Shown here piece by piece: positions 1 through 5,849 of a stretch of 5,946 nt of DNA. A program made the position numbers and the translations under genes. Below the pieces are notes generated by a model that was not told where the DNA came from, did not search any database, and saw only the letters and a program-made list of their open reading frames with translations. The DNA is from CAXRGH01 sp964230195. GTDB lineage: Bacteria > Pseudomonadota > Gammaproteobacteria > Enterobacterales > Alteromonadaceae. The DNA lies in assembly GCA_964230195.1 (NCBI GenBank), contig CAXRGH010000024.1, positions 1 through 5,946 on the forward strand, written 5' to 3'. Positions within the stretch are counted from its first letter, which is position 1. Every line of letters begins with the position of its first letter.

Positions 1-489
1 AAACACTTCTTTCATTGCAGCTTGGTTTGCACCGCCACCAATCCATGACCCTGCTAGTGTCGCTAGGCCACGCCATACGGCTTCGGGTCCCTGCCCAGAC
101 ATTGATTCAGGAAATAGCCATGCCGTGACCAACAAAGCAATCGGCCCACCAATCATGATACCCAGAGTTCCCGTCAGGAACATAATGACAGCTTTTGGAC
201 CGAGCCCCATGATGCTTTTGAAATCAATATTCAACGTCAATAACACCAGGCAGGTGGGTAAAAAATACAGCTTAGCCACTTTATACAGATTATCTGAAAC
301 GTCAGTGGCAATAATATTGAAGGTAGTCAGTAGAGAAGGTAAAAAATAACATAATAGCAAAGCTGGCACATAGCGGTAAAAAGACCTCAATACACCAACT
401 CTACTTTGTGAAGAGTAGAAAACGATCCCTAGAATAGCAGCAATAACGCCAACTGCGACAGTTTCGCTCTGTATCAATGCGCTAGACAT
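1..489 (-). CDS. DUF819 family integral membrane protein (5' part, truncated by window edge)
   Basis: The frame opens with an ATG at 489 and stays open to base 1, giving 163 N-terminal residues; the C-terminus lies outside the window. The start follows a perfect AGGAGG at 6 bases spacing and sits just after the sirB2 stop. The protein is very hydrophobic, with likely membrane segments around residues 8-25, 39-60, 72-87 and 97-126. Near the end comes GSWIGGGANQAA (residues 147-158), a glycine-rich motif I recognise from the DUF819 (YjcL-like) family of predicted membrane proteins, usually about 380-420 residues long. The function of this family is not established; its topology suggests a transporter, but no substrate can be read from the sequence. 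It follows sirB2 so closely that the two are almost certainly co-transcribed. In enterobacteria this position after sirB2 holds sirB1 and kdsA. The family call is from memory of the motif and was not searched. Confidence 0.85.
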   Translation of the reverse strand, partial: MSSALIQSETVAVGVIAAILGIVFYSSQSRVGVLRSFYRYVPALLLCYFLPSLLTTFNIIATDVSDNLYKVAKLYFLPTCLVLLTLNIDFKSIMGLGPKAVIMFLTGTLGIMIGGPIALLVTAWLFPESMSGQGPEAVWRGLATLAGSWIGGGANQAAMKEVF

Positions 490-494
490 GAGAG

Positions 495-500
495 CCTCCT
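495..500 (-). promoter_or_regulatory. Strong ribosome binding site of the DUF819 gene, overlapping the sirB2 stop
   Basis: Read on the minus strand, a perfect AGGAGG lies 5 bases (CTCTC) before the ATG at 489. Its first two bases, AG, are also the last two of the sirB2 TAG stop (499-501). It is the best Shine-Dalgarno match in the window. It fixes the start of the DUF819 gene and suggests that ribosomes ending sirB2 can feed into it. Confidence 0.85.
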
Positions 501-861
501 AGAAAATCAGTTTAGAAAAGGCGGTAAACATGGCTACGACCAAGCAAGTCGTCGCCGCACCAGTCGCGACCCATTGACAGCGACTCTTTGGTGAAGCCTT
601 CAATGCTTTAAACACAAAAAAGAAGTAGCCGATAACGCAAAATAATTTCACCGTAATCCAGCCGTGCACAAAGGGGTATTGCTGTAATGTGATACTCAGC
701 CCGATAGCGGTGGCTAACAATAGAGTATCGTTAATATGAGGGTAAATTTTGAAAAATTTATTCAACGGACGTTCGTTTGCAACCATAAACAAACGAATAT
801 AAAAAAGAGCAATACTCAAAATCACCAATGTCAAATGAGAGTGTTTGAATGCCATATACAT
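499..861 (-). CDS. sirB2: SirB2 family small membrane protein
   Basis: A 120-residue hydrophobic protein with four likely membrane helices at about residues 8-27, 44-60, 68-88 and 97-117. Family-like signatures are the N-terminal KHSHLTLVILS, followed by an arginine in the first helix (R23), the IYPHINDTLLL stretch (39-49), and YPFVHGWITVKL (62-73), matching the SirB2/YchQ pattern of PH-x-x-D-T-x-L-L, then YP, W and K. The start at 861 is preferred over the ATG two codons later because AAGGA at 871-875 is 9 bases upstream of it. The name comes from a Salmonella locus linked to invasion gene expression; the molecular role is unknown and nothing here suggests virulence. The gene lies after prmC, as in E. 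coli (ychQ), but behind a 131-base gap, so it may have its own promoter. The downstream DUF819 gene starts 9 bases after its stop. Confidence 0.85.
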   Translation of the reverse strand: MYMAFKHSHLTLVILSIALFYIRLFMVANERPLNKFFKIYPHINDTLLLATAIGLSITLQQYPFVHGWITVKLFCVIGYFFFVFKALKASPKSRCQWVATGAATTCLVVAMFTAFSKLIF

Positions 862-992
862 ATTTTCAGATCCTTGTATTTATTATTTTAGGTGAAAATG
901 TCTTTTAGCTTGCCTTACCAACATTACTCAGCACCGACAAAGCATAAGTGTTAGTTTACCAAGTCTTCTCGCAAGCGCAATCACCACAAACA
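862..992. other. Gap between prmC and sirB2, no clear terminator
   Basis: These 131 bases separate two genes of the same orientation. I see no GC-rich hairpin with a T-run, so prmC transcripts may read into sirB2. On the minus strand a TAAAAT box at about 886-891 could be a -10, but no convincing -35 lies at the right distance. A TTGGTAA word occurs twice, about 40 bases apart. No small reading frame with a good start was evident. The A+T-rich end near sirB2 contains its SD (AAGGA, 871-875). Confidence 0.4.
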
Positions 993-1838
993 TTAAACAC
1001 AACATTGAGCGATGGTGATCCTATCGAGTCCTGCATAATCCTTAACACACTCCACCTGAACATAACCGGCATCAACCATTAATTGATGAATGGGCTGCCG
1101 CTGATTAAAGCCGTGTTCAAGCATCAACCACCCGCCATTCACGAGGAAGTTTTTAGCGTTTGTAATAATATGCTTGATGTCCTCTAAACCATCAGTTCCG
1201 GAGGTCAACGCTGATAATGGTTCAAATCGGAGATCTCCTTGTTGCAGATAATCACTACTCGTTTCAACATATGGTGGATTCGAAACAATAACATCAAATA
1301 ATTGATGAGGGATTGCTGAAAACCAATCACTGGTTACAAACTGACAATTACTCACCTGGTTGCGCTCCCGATTGTGCTCTGCGAGCGCCGTAATCGACGG
1401 TTTGAAATCCGCGCCCATGACCTGAACTAACGGACATTCACGCGCGACAGCAAGAGCGATTGCCCCTGTCCCGGTGCCTAAGTCTAATATATGCTTGGTT
1501 TGTTCGCTGACTTTGCTAATCGCTAATTCCACTAATAGTTCAGTTTCACTGCGTGGAATTAAGGTGTCAGGTGACACCGTTAGCTCTAAATCCCAAAACC
1601 CTTGAGTGCCTAGTAAATAAGCAACAGGATGCCCCTCAACTCGCTTTTCTATTATGCTTACATAGTGTTGCTCTTGCTCAGGGGTCATTTCTCGTTCTGG
1701 CCACGTGAGCAAAAAGCTTGAGGATTGCGCAATACAATGGCATAAAATCCGGCGGACATCTTCCACCGGCGAAGGAGAGGCATGAAGCATCTCACGCCCC
1801 CACTGCTGGGCCTGCGCTAAGGTCCGAGTTTTAGTCAT
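993..1838 (-). CDS. prmC: Release factor glutamine methyltransferase PrmC (HemK)
   Basis: PrmC transfers a methyl group from S-adenosylmethionine to the side-chain amide of the glutamine in the GGQ motif of RF1 and RF2, which raises peptide release efficiency. At 281 residues it is close to the E. coli length of about 277. The N-terminal helical domain (about 1-80) binds the release factor and ends in HPVAYLLG (70-77). The Rossmann-like methyltransferase domain follows, with SAM motif I DLGTGTG (119-125) and the NPPY motif (187-190) that holds the substrate glutamine amide. IPRSETE (94-100) corresponds to the usual IPRP(D/E)TE, with Ser in place of Pro. The ATG at 1838 lies inside the end of prfA: the genes share the 8 bases ATGACTAA. 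No separate SD is obvious, which fits translational coupling to prfA, whose product is its substrate. Confidence 0.97.
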   Translation of the reverse strand: MTKTRTLAQAQQWGREMLHASPSPVEDVRRILCHCIAQSSSFLLTWPEREMTPEQEQHYVSIIEKRVEGHPVAYLLGTQGFWDLELTVSPDTLIPRSETELLVELAISKVSEQTKHILDLGTGTGAIALAVARECPLVQVMGADFKPSITALAEHNRERNQVSNCQFVTSDWFSAIPHQLFDVIVSNPPYVETSSDYLQQGDLRFEPLSALTSGTDGLEDIKHIITNAKNFLVNGGWLMLEHGFNQRQPIHQLMVDAGYVQVECVKDYAGLDRITIAQCCV

Positions 1839-2916
1839 CCGACAGTGACGCCAACATATCGGCTTGATGCTCTTGCAAGATGGGGTTAAGTAGTAAACTT
1901 AAGCTACCTTCAACAACGTCATCAAGGCGATACAAGGTTAAATTGATGCGATGGTCCGTGACACGTCCTTGAGGATAGTTATAAGTTCGAATACGTTCGG
2001 AACGGTCACCACTACCGACAAGATTTCGGCGAGTCGTTGCCTCTTCCGCCTGACGTTTTTCTTGCTCTAAATTGTTCAGACGCGCTTGCAATACAGACAT
2101 AGCTTTAGCTCGGTTCTTGTGTTGAGAACGCTCATCCTGACATTCCACGACAATCCCCGTGGGCAAATGAGTCAAGCGAATAGCTGAGTCTGTTTTGTTG
2201 ACGTGCTGACCGCCAGCACCGCTGGCACGAAAGGTGTCGACACGCAAGTCGGCAGGGTTGATTTCAATGGCCTCAGATTCTGGGATCTCAGGTAAAACAG
2301 CAACAGTACAGGCAGAGGTATGAATACGGCCTTGAGATTCGGTTTCTGGCACACGCTGCACTCGGTGGCCACCAGATTCAAATTTCATAACTCCGTAAGC
2401 ACCATCACCAGTTACATTCGCAATGATTTCTTTATATCCACCGTGCTCGCCCTCATTCATGTTGACCACTTCCAAGCGCCAACCTTGAGCTTCAGCATAG
2501 CGACTGTACATTCGATACAGGTCACCAGCAAAAATTGCCGCTTCGTCACCACCAGCGCCTGCTCGAATTTCTAAGAAACAGTTATGTGCATCATTAGGAT
2601 CTTTCGGCAGTAATAGAATTTGTAGTTCGCTTTCAAGTTCCGCCATTCGTTGCTTGGCATCTTTTAGCTCTTCTTGGGCCATTTCACGCATCTCAGCATC
2701 GTCTTCTTTCGCCATTTCTTCAGCAGCAGATTTGTCTGAAATCGCTTGCTGATATTGACGAAAACATTTTACAACATCTTCTAACTGAGAATACTCTTTT
2801 GATAACGCCTTAAACTTTTCTTGGTCGGAAATAATATCCGGCTCTCCAAGTAAGACTTGCACTTCTTCAAATCGCTCAATCAACGACTCTAACTTATGTA
2901 AAACAGACTCTTTCAT
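1831..2916 (-). CDS. prfA: Peptide chain release factor 1 (RF1)
   Basis: RF1 recognises UAA and UAG in the ribosomal A site and triggers hydrolysis of peptidyl-tRNA. The protein is 361 residues, the normal length. The N-terminal region (about 1-105) is helical and rich in charged residues. The codon-recognition domain carries PET at 190-192, the PxT tripeptide typical of RF1 (E. coli has PAT; RF2 has SPF). The catalytic loop GAGGQ is at 233-237, and Q237 is the residue PrmC would methylate. EIRAGAGGDEA (116-126) is another hallmark stretch. The ATG at 2916 is supported by AGGAA at 2921-2925, 4 bases upstream. The gene starts 14 bases after the hemA stop and overlaps prmC by 8 bases, so hemA-prfA-prmC is very likely one operon. 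Nothing looks damaged. Confidence 0.98.
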   Translation of the reverse strand: MKESVLHKLESLIERFEEVQVLLGEPDIISDQEKFKALSKEYSQLEDVVKCFRQYQQAISDKSAAEEMAKEDDAEMREMAQEELKDAKQRMAELESELQILLLPKDPNDAHNCFLEIRAGAGGDEAAIFAGDLYRMYSRYAEAQGWRLEVVNMNEGEHGGYKEIIANVTGDGAYGVMKFESGGHRVQRVPETESQGRIHTSACTVAVLPEIPESEAIEINPADLRVDTFRASGAGGQHVNKTDSAIRLTHLPTGIVVECQDERSQHKNRAKAMSVLQARLNNLEQEKRQAEEATTRRNLVGSGDRSERIRTYNYPQGRVTDHRINLTLYRLDDVVEGSLSLLLNPILQEHQADMLASLSDD

Positions 2917-2920
2917 TCTT

Positions 2921-2925
2921 TTCCT
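2921..2925 (-). promoter_or_regulatory. Ribosome binding site of prfA
   Basis: On the minus strand the short hemA-prfA gap reads GAAGTAGGAAAAGA before the ATG. AGGAA lies 4 bases from the start codon, or AGGA at 5, which is an acceptable Shine-Dalgarno. It supports the start at 2916 and independent initiation on the hemA-prfA transcript. Confidence 0.75.
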
Positions 2926-2930
2926 ACTTC

Positions 2931-4196
2931 TTACTTTGTGTTGCCGTCATTAACGCCAAGTGCGCGACTCAACACTTTCAATATCTCAGCATTATCATCC
3001 AAACTTGCGGTCTTTAACGCCTGGGTTGGGCCATGAATCAACTGATTCAATAACTTATTAGATAATTCAACAATAACACTTTCTGCCGCTTTACCTTCTT
3101 GTAGTTGATTTAGCGCCTTTTCAACTAAACGGTCTTTTTTCTCTTCACTGTCTCTACGGTATTGCACAAACACATCTCTGTTGGCTTGCACTTCTTGCCA
3201 CTCAAAAAAACCATTAATTGAATCGGCAATAATCTCCTGAGCTTGTTGCGCAGCCTCTTGGCGTGAAGCAATATTTTCTTCAACTATGTTTTGCAAATCA
3301 TCGACCGTATACAAGAACGCATCGTCGAGCTCACCGACTTCGTTTTCAATGTCTCTCGGAACTGCTAAATCCACCAGGAAAATGGGCTCATTCTTACGCT
3401 CTTTTAATGCACGTTCAACAACCCCTTTACCGAGAATAGGCAATTGGCTCGCCGTTGAGCTGATGACAATATCTGCCTCATGTAAATGCAAAGGAATTTG
3501 CGCCAATGTAATGACTTTACCATTAACTGGTGTTGCTAGCTTCTGCGCTCTTTCAAGGGTTCGATTGGCCACAGTGATGTCACGAACACCCTGCTCATAC
3601 AAATGCTTAACCACTAGTTCAGACGTTTCTCCAGCGCCAATAATCAGTGCGCGAGTATCAGTCAATGCCGAAAATAAATGTTTAGATAATTGAACTGCTA
3701 CGTACGCAACTGAAACCGCATTTGCACCAATGTCAGTATCGCTTCGGACTTTTTTAGCAATGGAAAATGTATGTTGGAATAACTTCTGTAGTTGTGGGCC
3801 AATCGTACCAGCCGCTTTTGCTTGCGCAAATGCTTGCTTAATTTGCCCTAATATCTGCGGTTCACCGAGAACAAGTGAATCTAATCCGGCGGCGACTTTC
3901 ATCAGATGTGAAAGCGCGTCTTCTTGAGTGTAATAATAGGTATTATCCATGATGTCTAATGCCGGAATACCCGCCGTTCTTGACAGCATTTCGGCGATGA
4001 CTGCCTTTGCACAGTCCCCAGATGTGTATATCTCTGTGCGATTACAGGTTGAAACAATCACAACTTCATCAACGGCACCATATTGACTCAAAGCAGTTAA
4101 CGCATTGACAACATCATCACCGGACATAGCGACACGCTCCCGCAACGTAACTGGTGCGGTTTTATGGTTAATACCAAATGCGGTGATTTGCTTCAA
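2931..4196 (-). CDS. hemA: Glutamyl-tRNA reductase (TTG start)
   Basis: HemA reduces the glutamyl group of Glu-tRNA(Glu) with NADPH to glutamate-1-semialdehyde, the first committed step of the C5 tetrapyrrole pathway. At 421 residues it matches the family (E. coli 418). The N-terminal catalytic domain has GINHKTAPV (8-16) and STCNRTEIY (49-57) with the nucleophilic Cys51. GLDSLVLGEPQILGQIK (104-120) is the family signature, with His97 just before it. The NADPH domain shows GAGETSEL (187-194), and the C-terminal helical part (about 310-421) forms the dimer arm. The only start that keeps the conserved N-terminus is TTG at 4196: no ATG or GTG lies between the in-frame stop six codons upstream and the conserved region. 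Only a weak GAGA-like SD precedes it. The residues after the start (KQITAF) include a lysine at position 2. It heads the operon with prfA and prmC. Confidence 0.97.
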   Translation of the reverse strand: MKQITAFGINHKTAPVTLRERVAMSGDDVVNALTALSQYGAVDEVVIVSTCNRTEIYTSGDCAKAVIAEMLSRTAGIPALDIMDNTYYYTQEDALSHLMKVAAGLDSLVLGEPQILGQIKQAFAQAKAAGTIGPQLQKLFQHTFSIAKKVRSDTDIGANAVSVAYVAVQLSKHLFSALTDTRALIIGAGETSELVVKHLYEQGVRDITVANRTLERAQKLATPVNGKVITLAQIPLHLHEADIVISSTASQLPILGKGVVERALKERKNEPIFLVDLAVPRDIENEVGELDDAFLYTVDDLQNIVEENIASRQEAAQQAQEIIADSINGFFEWQEVQANRDVFVQYRRDSEEKKDRLVEKALNQLQEGKAAESVIVELSNKLLNQLIHGPTQALKTASLDDNAEILKVLSRALGVNDGNTK

Positions 4197-4235
4197 TGGG
4201 TAAATCTCTGATTAATACAAAAATAACTGCGCAGT

Positions 4236-4264
4236 ATTGTACGCAAAACAGCTAACTATTGAAA
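4236..4264 (-). promoter_or_regulatory. Candidate hemA promoter
   Basis: Minus-strand TACAAT (4236-4241) matches the -10 consensus at 5 of 6 positions. At 17 bases spacing, TTTCAA (4259-4264) matches the -35 at only 3 of 6. Predicted transcription would begin near 4229, about 33 bases before the TTG start. The poor -35 suggests a weak promoter or one helped by an activator; this is inference. Confidence 0.35.
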
Positions 4265-4281
4265 GTACAGAGCCATTTATG

Positions 4282-4310
4282 TTTTCATACTGCTTTAATA
4301 GAAATACAAT
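4282..4310 (+). promoter_or_regulatory. Candidate lolB promoter, very close to the start codon
   Basis: TTTTCA (4282-4287) and TACAAT (4305-4310) are separated by exactly 17 bases and match the -35 and -10 consensus at 4 of 6 and 5 of 6. This would start transcription about 2 bases before the lolB ATG at 4319. An overlapping extended -10, TGC-TTTAAT (4291-4299), would give a leader of roughly 13 bases. Either choice leaves almost no leader, in keeping with the absence of a recognisable SD. Confidence 0.35.
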
Positions 4311-4318
4311 TAATTGCT

Positions 4319-4921
4319 ATGAAATTCACTCGTCTTCTCATATTGATACTTCTCCCTTTAGTGGGATGCTCCAGTTTAAAGACGTCCGTACCTGATATTG
4401 TTCCAAAATCAACACCAGACTTTCACCAATATCAGTTAGAAAAACTCACGTCATTTGATATCGTTAGTAAACTGTCAGCAAAAGCTGATAAAGAACGTAT
4501 TTCGGGTAACATGTATTGGCAACAGACCGAGTCGGAGCTCAATTTATCCATTAAGAACATGCTTGGAATCACCATGATGTCATTAGTGCAAACCGAAGGT
4601 GAAAGTGTGTTAACCCTGCGAGATAAAACCTATTCAGATTGGAATGCCAGCAAATTACTTTATCAACTTACTGGGATCGTGGTTCCTGTTGAGCTGTTGA
4701 AATCATGGATAAAAGGTCAAGTCACGGACAATGTCAGTGACATTAATTACAACCAAGACGGCTCGGTTTCATCATTTACTGATCCTTTATCTGATTGGAC
4801 AGTAAACTACTCGGCCTATCAAATGAGTCATGGCCTGCTACTCCCCAAACAAATCGAACTCACAAGCGACAAGACACGCATCAAACTTCGGATAGACAAA
4901 TGGCAATTGACGCAACGGTAG
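4319..4921 (+). CDS. lolB: Outer-membrane lipoprotein receptor LolB
   Basis: LolB is itself a lipoprotein: it takes lipoproteins from the periplasmic carrier LolA and inserts them into the outer membrane. With the ATG at 4319 the protein is 200 residues (E. coli 207). It opens with a lipoprotein signal peptide: MKFTR, a hydrophobic core, and lipobox LVGC with Cys17 as the lipidated residue. Ser at +2 fits outer-membrane sorting. Family-like elements are PVELLKSWIKGQ (123-134), DWTVNYSAYQ (159-168), LPKQIEL (175-181) and IKLRIDKWQL (188-197). LGITMMSL (82-89) falls where E. coli LolB has the protruding loop with Leu68. A TTG 20 codons upstream would put a polar stretch before the signal peptide and is rejected. 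No clear SD precedes the ATG. The gene overlaps ispE by 22 bases. The sequence is divergent, as is usual for LolB, but context and lipobox make the call firm. Confidence 0.93.
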   Translation: MKFTRLLILILLPLVGCSSLKTSVPDIVPKSTPDFHQYQLEKLTSFDIVSKLSAKADKERISGNMYWQQTESELNLSIKNMLGITMMSLVQTEGESVLTLRDKTYSDWNASKLLYQLTGIVVPVELLKSWIKGQVTDNVSDINYNQDGSVSSFTDPLSDWTVNYSAYQMSHGLLLPKQIELTSDKTRIKLRIDKWQLTQR

Positions 4922-5763
4922 GCTGGCCATCACCAGCAAAACTTAATCTCTTTCTCCATATTAATGGTCAGCTTGATAATGGCTATCATGAGTTGCAAAC
5001 CTTATTCCAGTTATTGGATTACGGTGATGAATTATTTTTCACACCGAACGCGTCAGGTAGTGTTAAATTGCTCACCGAGTTTAATGGCGTCCCACACAAC
5101 GACAACCTAATTATCAAAGCTGCGAACCTTTTACTCCCATACAAACACAATAGTCAGGGCTGCGATATTGAAATTAGCAAACGCTTGCCCATGGGGGGCG
5201 GAATTGGCGGTGGCTCATCAAACGCAGCGACAACACTAGTCGCATTAAATGCATTGTGGGGAATTCATCTCAGTACGGAAAAGCTTTGCCAACTTGGGTT
5301 AACGTTAGGTGCAGATGTTCCTGTATTTGTGAACGGATTGAGCACGTTTGCCAGTGGCGTAGGAGAAAAGTTTACACCCACCGAGATTACTCAACAGGTG
5401 TATTTAGTTGCAGTACCAAACTGTCACGTATCAACGGCCTCCGTGTTCCAGCACGAGGAGCTTCCAAGAAATACCCCACTCATTCAATTTAACGATTACA
5501 TATTCGATAATACCCACAATGATTGTGAGAAAATCGTCACAAAATTATACCCTGATATTGCAAAAGCATTACACAGATTGTTAGAATACGCCCCGTCGAG
5601 AATGACGGGTACCGGCGCGTGTGTATTTGCGATATTTGATGATGTAGAATCAGCACAAGTTGCTCATGATGCATTAAAAGATGAGTTAACCGTTTTTATT
5701 GCAAGAGGGGTGAATCAATCACCACTGAAAGCAAGGTTGGCAGCCTATCAGTGTCAGCAATAA
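4900..5763 (+). CDS. ispE: 4-diphosphocytidyl-2-C-methyl-D-erythritol kinase
   Basis: IspE uses ATP to phosphorylate the 2-hydroxyl of CDP-methylerythritol in the MEP (non-mevalonate) isoprenoid pathway, in the cytosol. The protein is 287 residues (E. coli 283). It is a GHMP kinase: WPSPAKLNLFL (9-19) with catalytic Lys14, the glycine-rich ATP loop PMGGGIGGGSSNAA (97-110), LGADVPVF (136-143) with catalytic Asp139, and the C-terminal motif MTGTGACVFA (235-244). The ATG at 4900 is chosen because it begins just before the conserved WPSPAKLN block. Translation from the TTG further upstream would add 35 residues encoded by lolB in another frame. A weak GGA at 4890-4892 is the only SD. The start lies inside lolB (22-base overlap), implying coupled translation. 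Confidence 0.97.
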   Translation: MAIDATVGWPSPAKLNLFLHINGQLDNGYHELQTLFQLLDYGDELFFTPNASGSVKLLTEFNGVPHNDNLIIKAANLLLPYKHNSQGCDIEISKRLPMGGGIGGGSSNAATTLVALNALWGIHLSTEKLCQLGLTLGADVPVFVNGLSTFASGVGEKFTPTEITQQVYLVAVPNCHVSTASVFQHEELPRNTPLIQFNDYIFDNTHNDCEKIVTKLYPDIAKALHRLLEYAPSRMTGTGACVFAIFDDVESAQVAHDALKDELTVFIARGVNQSPLKARLAAYQCQQ

Positions 5764-5795
5764 CGCAGTCGTAAGCCAGCATTTGAGACGCGATC

Positions 5796-5817
5796 AGTTA
5801 GGGAAAGCACCCTAGCT
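5796..5817 (+). other. RNA hairpin between ispE and prs
   Basis: AGTTAGGG, a six-base loop AAAGCA, and CCCTAGCT form an 8-base-pair stem with one G-U pair (5798 with 5815). It is not followed by a T-run, so it is not a standard intrinsic terminator on this strand. It might slow transcription, protect the upstream mRNA end or be a processing point. The pairing is seen directly; the role is inferred. Confidence 0.45.
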
Positions 5818-5837
5818 AACACTACAATTTGTTATTT

Positions 5838-5842
5838 GAGGA
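5838..5842 (+). promoter_or_regulatory. Ribosome binding site that fixes the prs GTG start
   Basis: GAGGA lies 7 bases before GTG at 5850 and 16 bases before the in-frame ATG at 5859. The spacing selects the GTG, giving the N-terminus MPDMKLFAGN, the same form as E. coli Prs. Confidence 0.85.
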
Positions 5843-5849
5843 TCTTACC

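Larger units (their letters stand above)
4197..4318. promoter_or_regulatory. Divergent promoter region between hemA and lolB
   Basis: This 122-base A+T-rich gap must hold promoters for both directions. For hemA the best candidate is TACAAT on the minus strand (4236-4241) with a weak TTTCAA at -35 (4259-4264, 17-base spacer), placing the start of transcription near 4229. For lolB on the plus strand there are two overlapping options: TTTTCA (4282-4287), 17 bases, TACAAT (4305-4310), or an extended -10, TGC-TTTAAT (4291-4299). A perfect 10-base palindrome, ACTGCGCAGT, lies at 4226-4235 over the presumed hemA start point. The box choices are by eye and not scored. Confidence 0.5.
5764..5849 (+). 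other. ispE-prs intergenic spacer and prs leader
   Basis: These 86 bases contain a hairpin (5796-5817), a TACAAT box at 5823-5828 and the prs SD. TACAAT could be a -10, but the best upstream partner, TTAGGG (5798-5803, 19-base spacer), is poor, so a separate prs promoter is possible but not shown. I see no match to a PurR operator by eye, although PurR controls prs in E. coli. No tRNA gene is present. Confidence 0.4.

Noticed and set aside
125..349. Plus-strand open frame of 74 codons
   Set aside because: It lies opposite the DUF819 coding frame, has no SD or recognisable domain, and the opposite strand encodes a coherent hydrophobic protein with a family motif.
862..992. TTGGTAA direct repeat and GCTTGC/GCAAGC inverted words in the prmC-sirB2 gap
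   Set aside because: Short, widely spaced words that do not form a convincing terminator or repeat structure.
2172..2574. Open frames inside prfA on both strands (2172-2381 minus, 2320-2574 plus)
   Set aside because: They fall in the most conserved part of RF1, and their translations look like shadow sequence without domain features.
3286..3927. Two plus-strand open frames opposite hemA (3286-3693 and 3730-3927)
   Set aside because: Cys- and Ser-rich translations typical of antisense frames; hemA is intact and conserved throughout.
4259..4318. TTG at 4259 as the lolB start
   Set aside because: It would place 20 extra residues before an otherwise ideal lipoprotein signal peptide, has no SD, and lies upstream of the candidate lolB promoters.
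4795..4899. TTG at 4795 as the ispE start
   Set aside because: The added 35 residues are lolB read in another frame; the ATG at 4900 sits directly before the conserved IspE N-terminus.
5256..5492. Open frame inside ispE in another frame
   Set aside because: It is covered entirely by the conserved GHMP kinase frame and shows no domain or SD.
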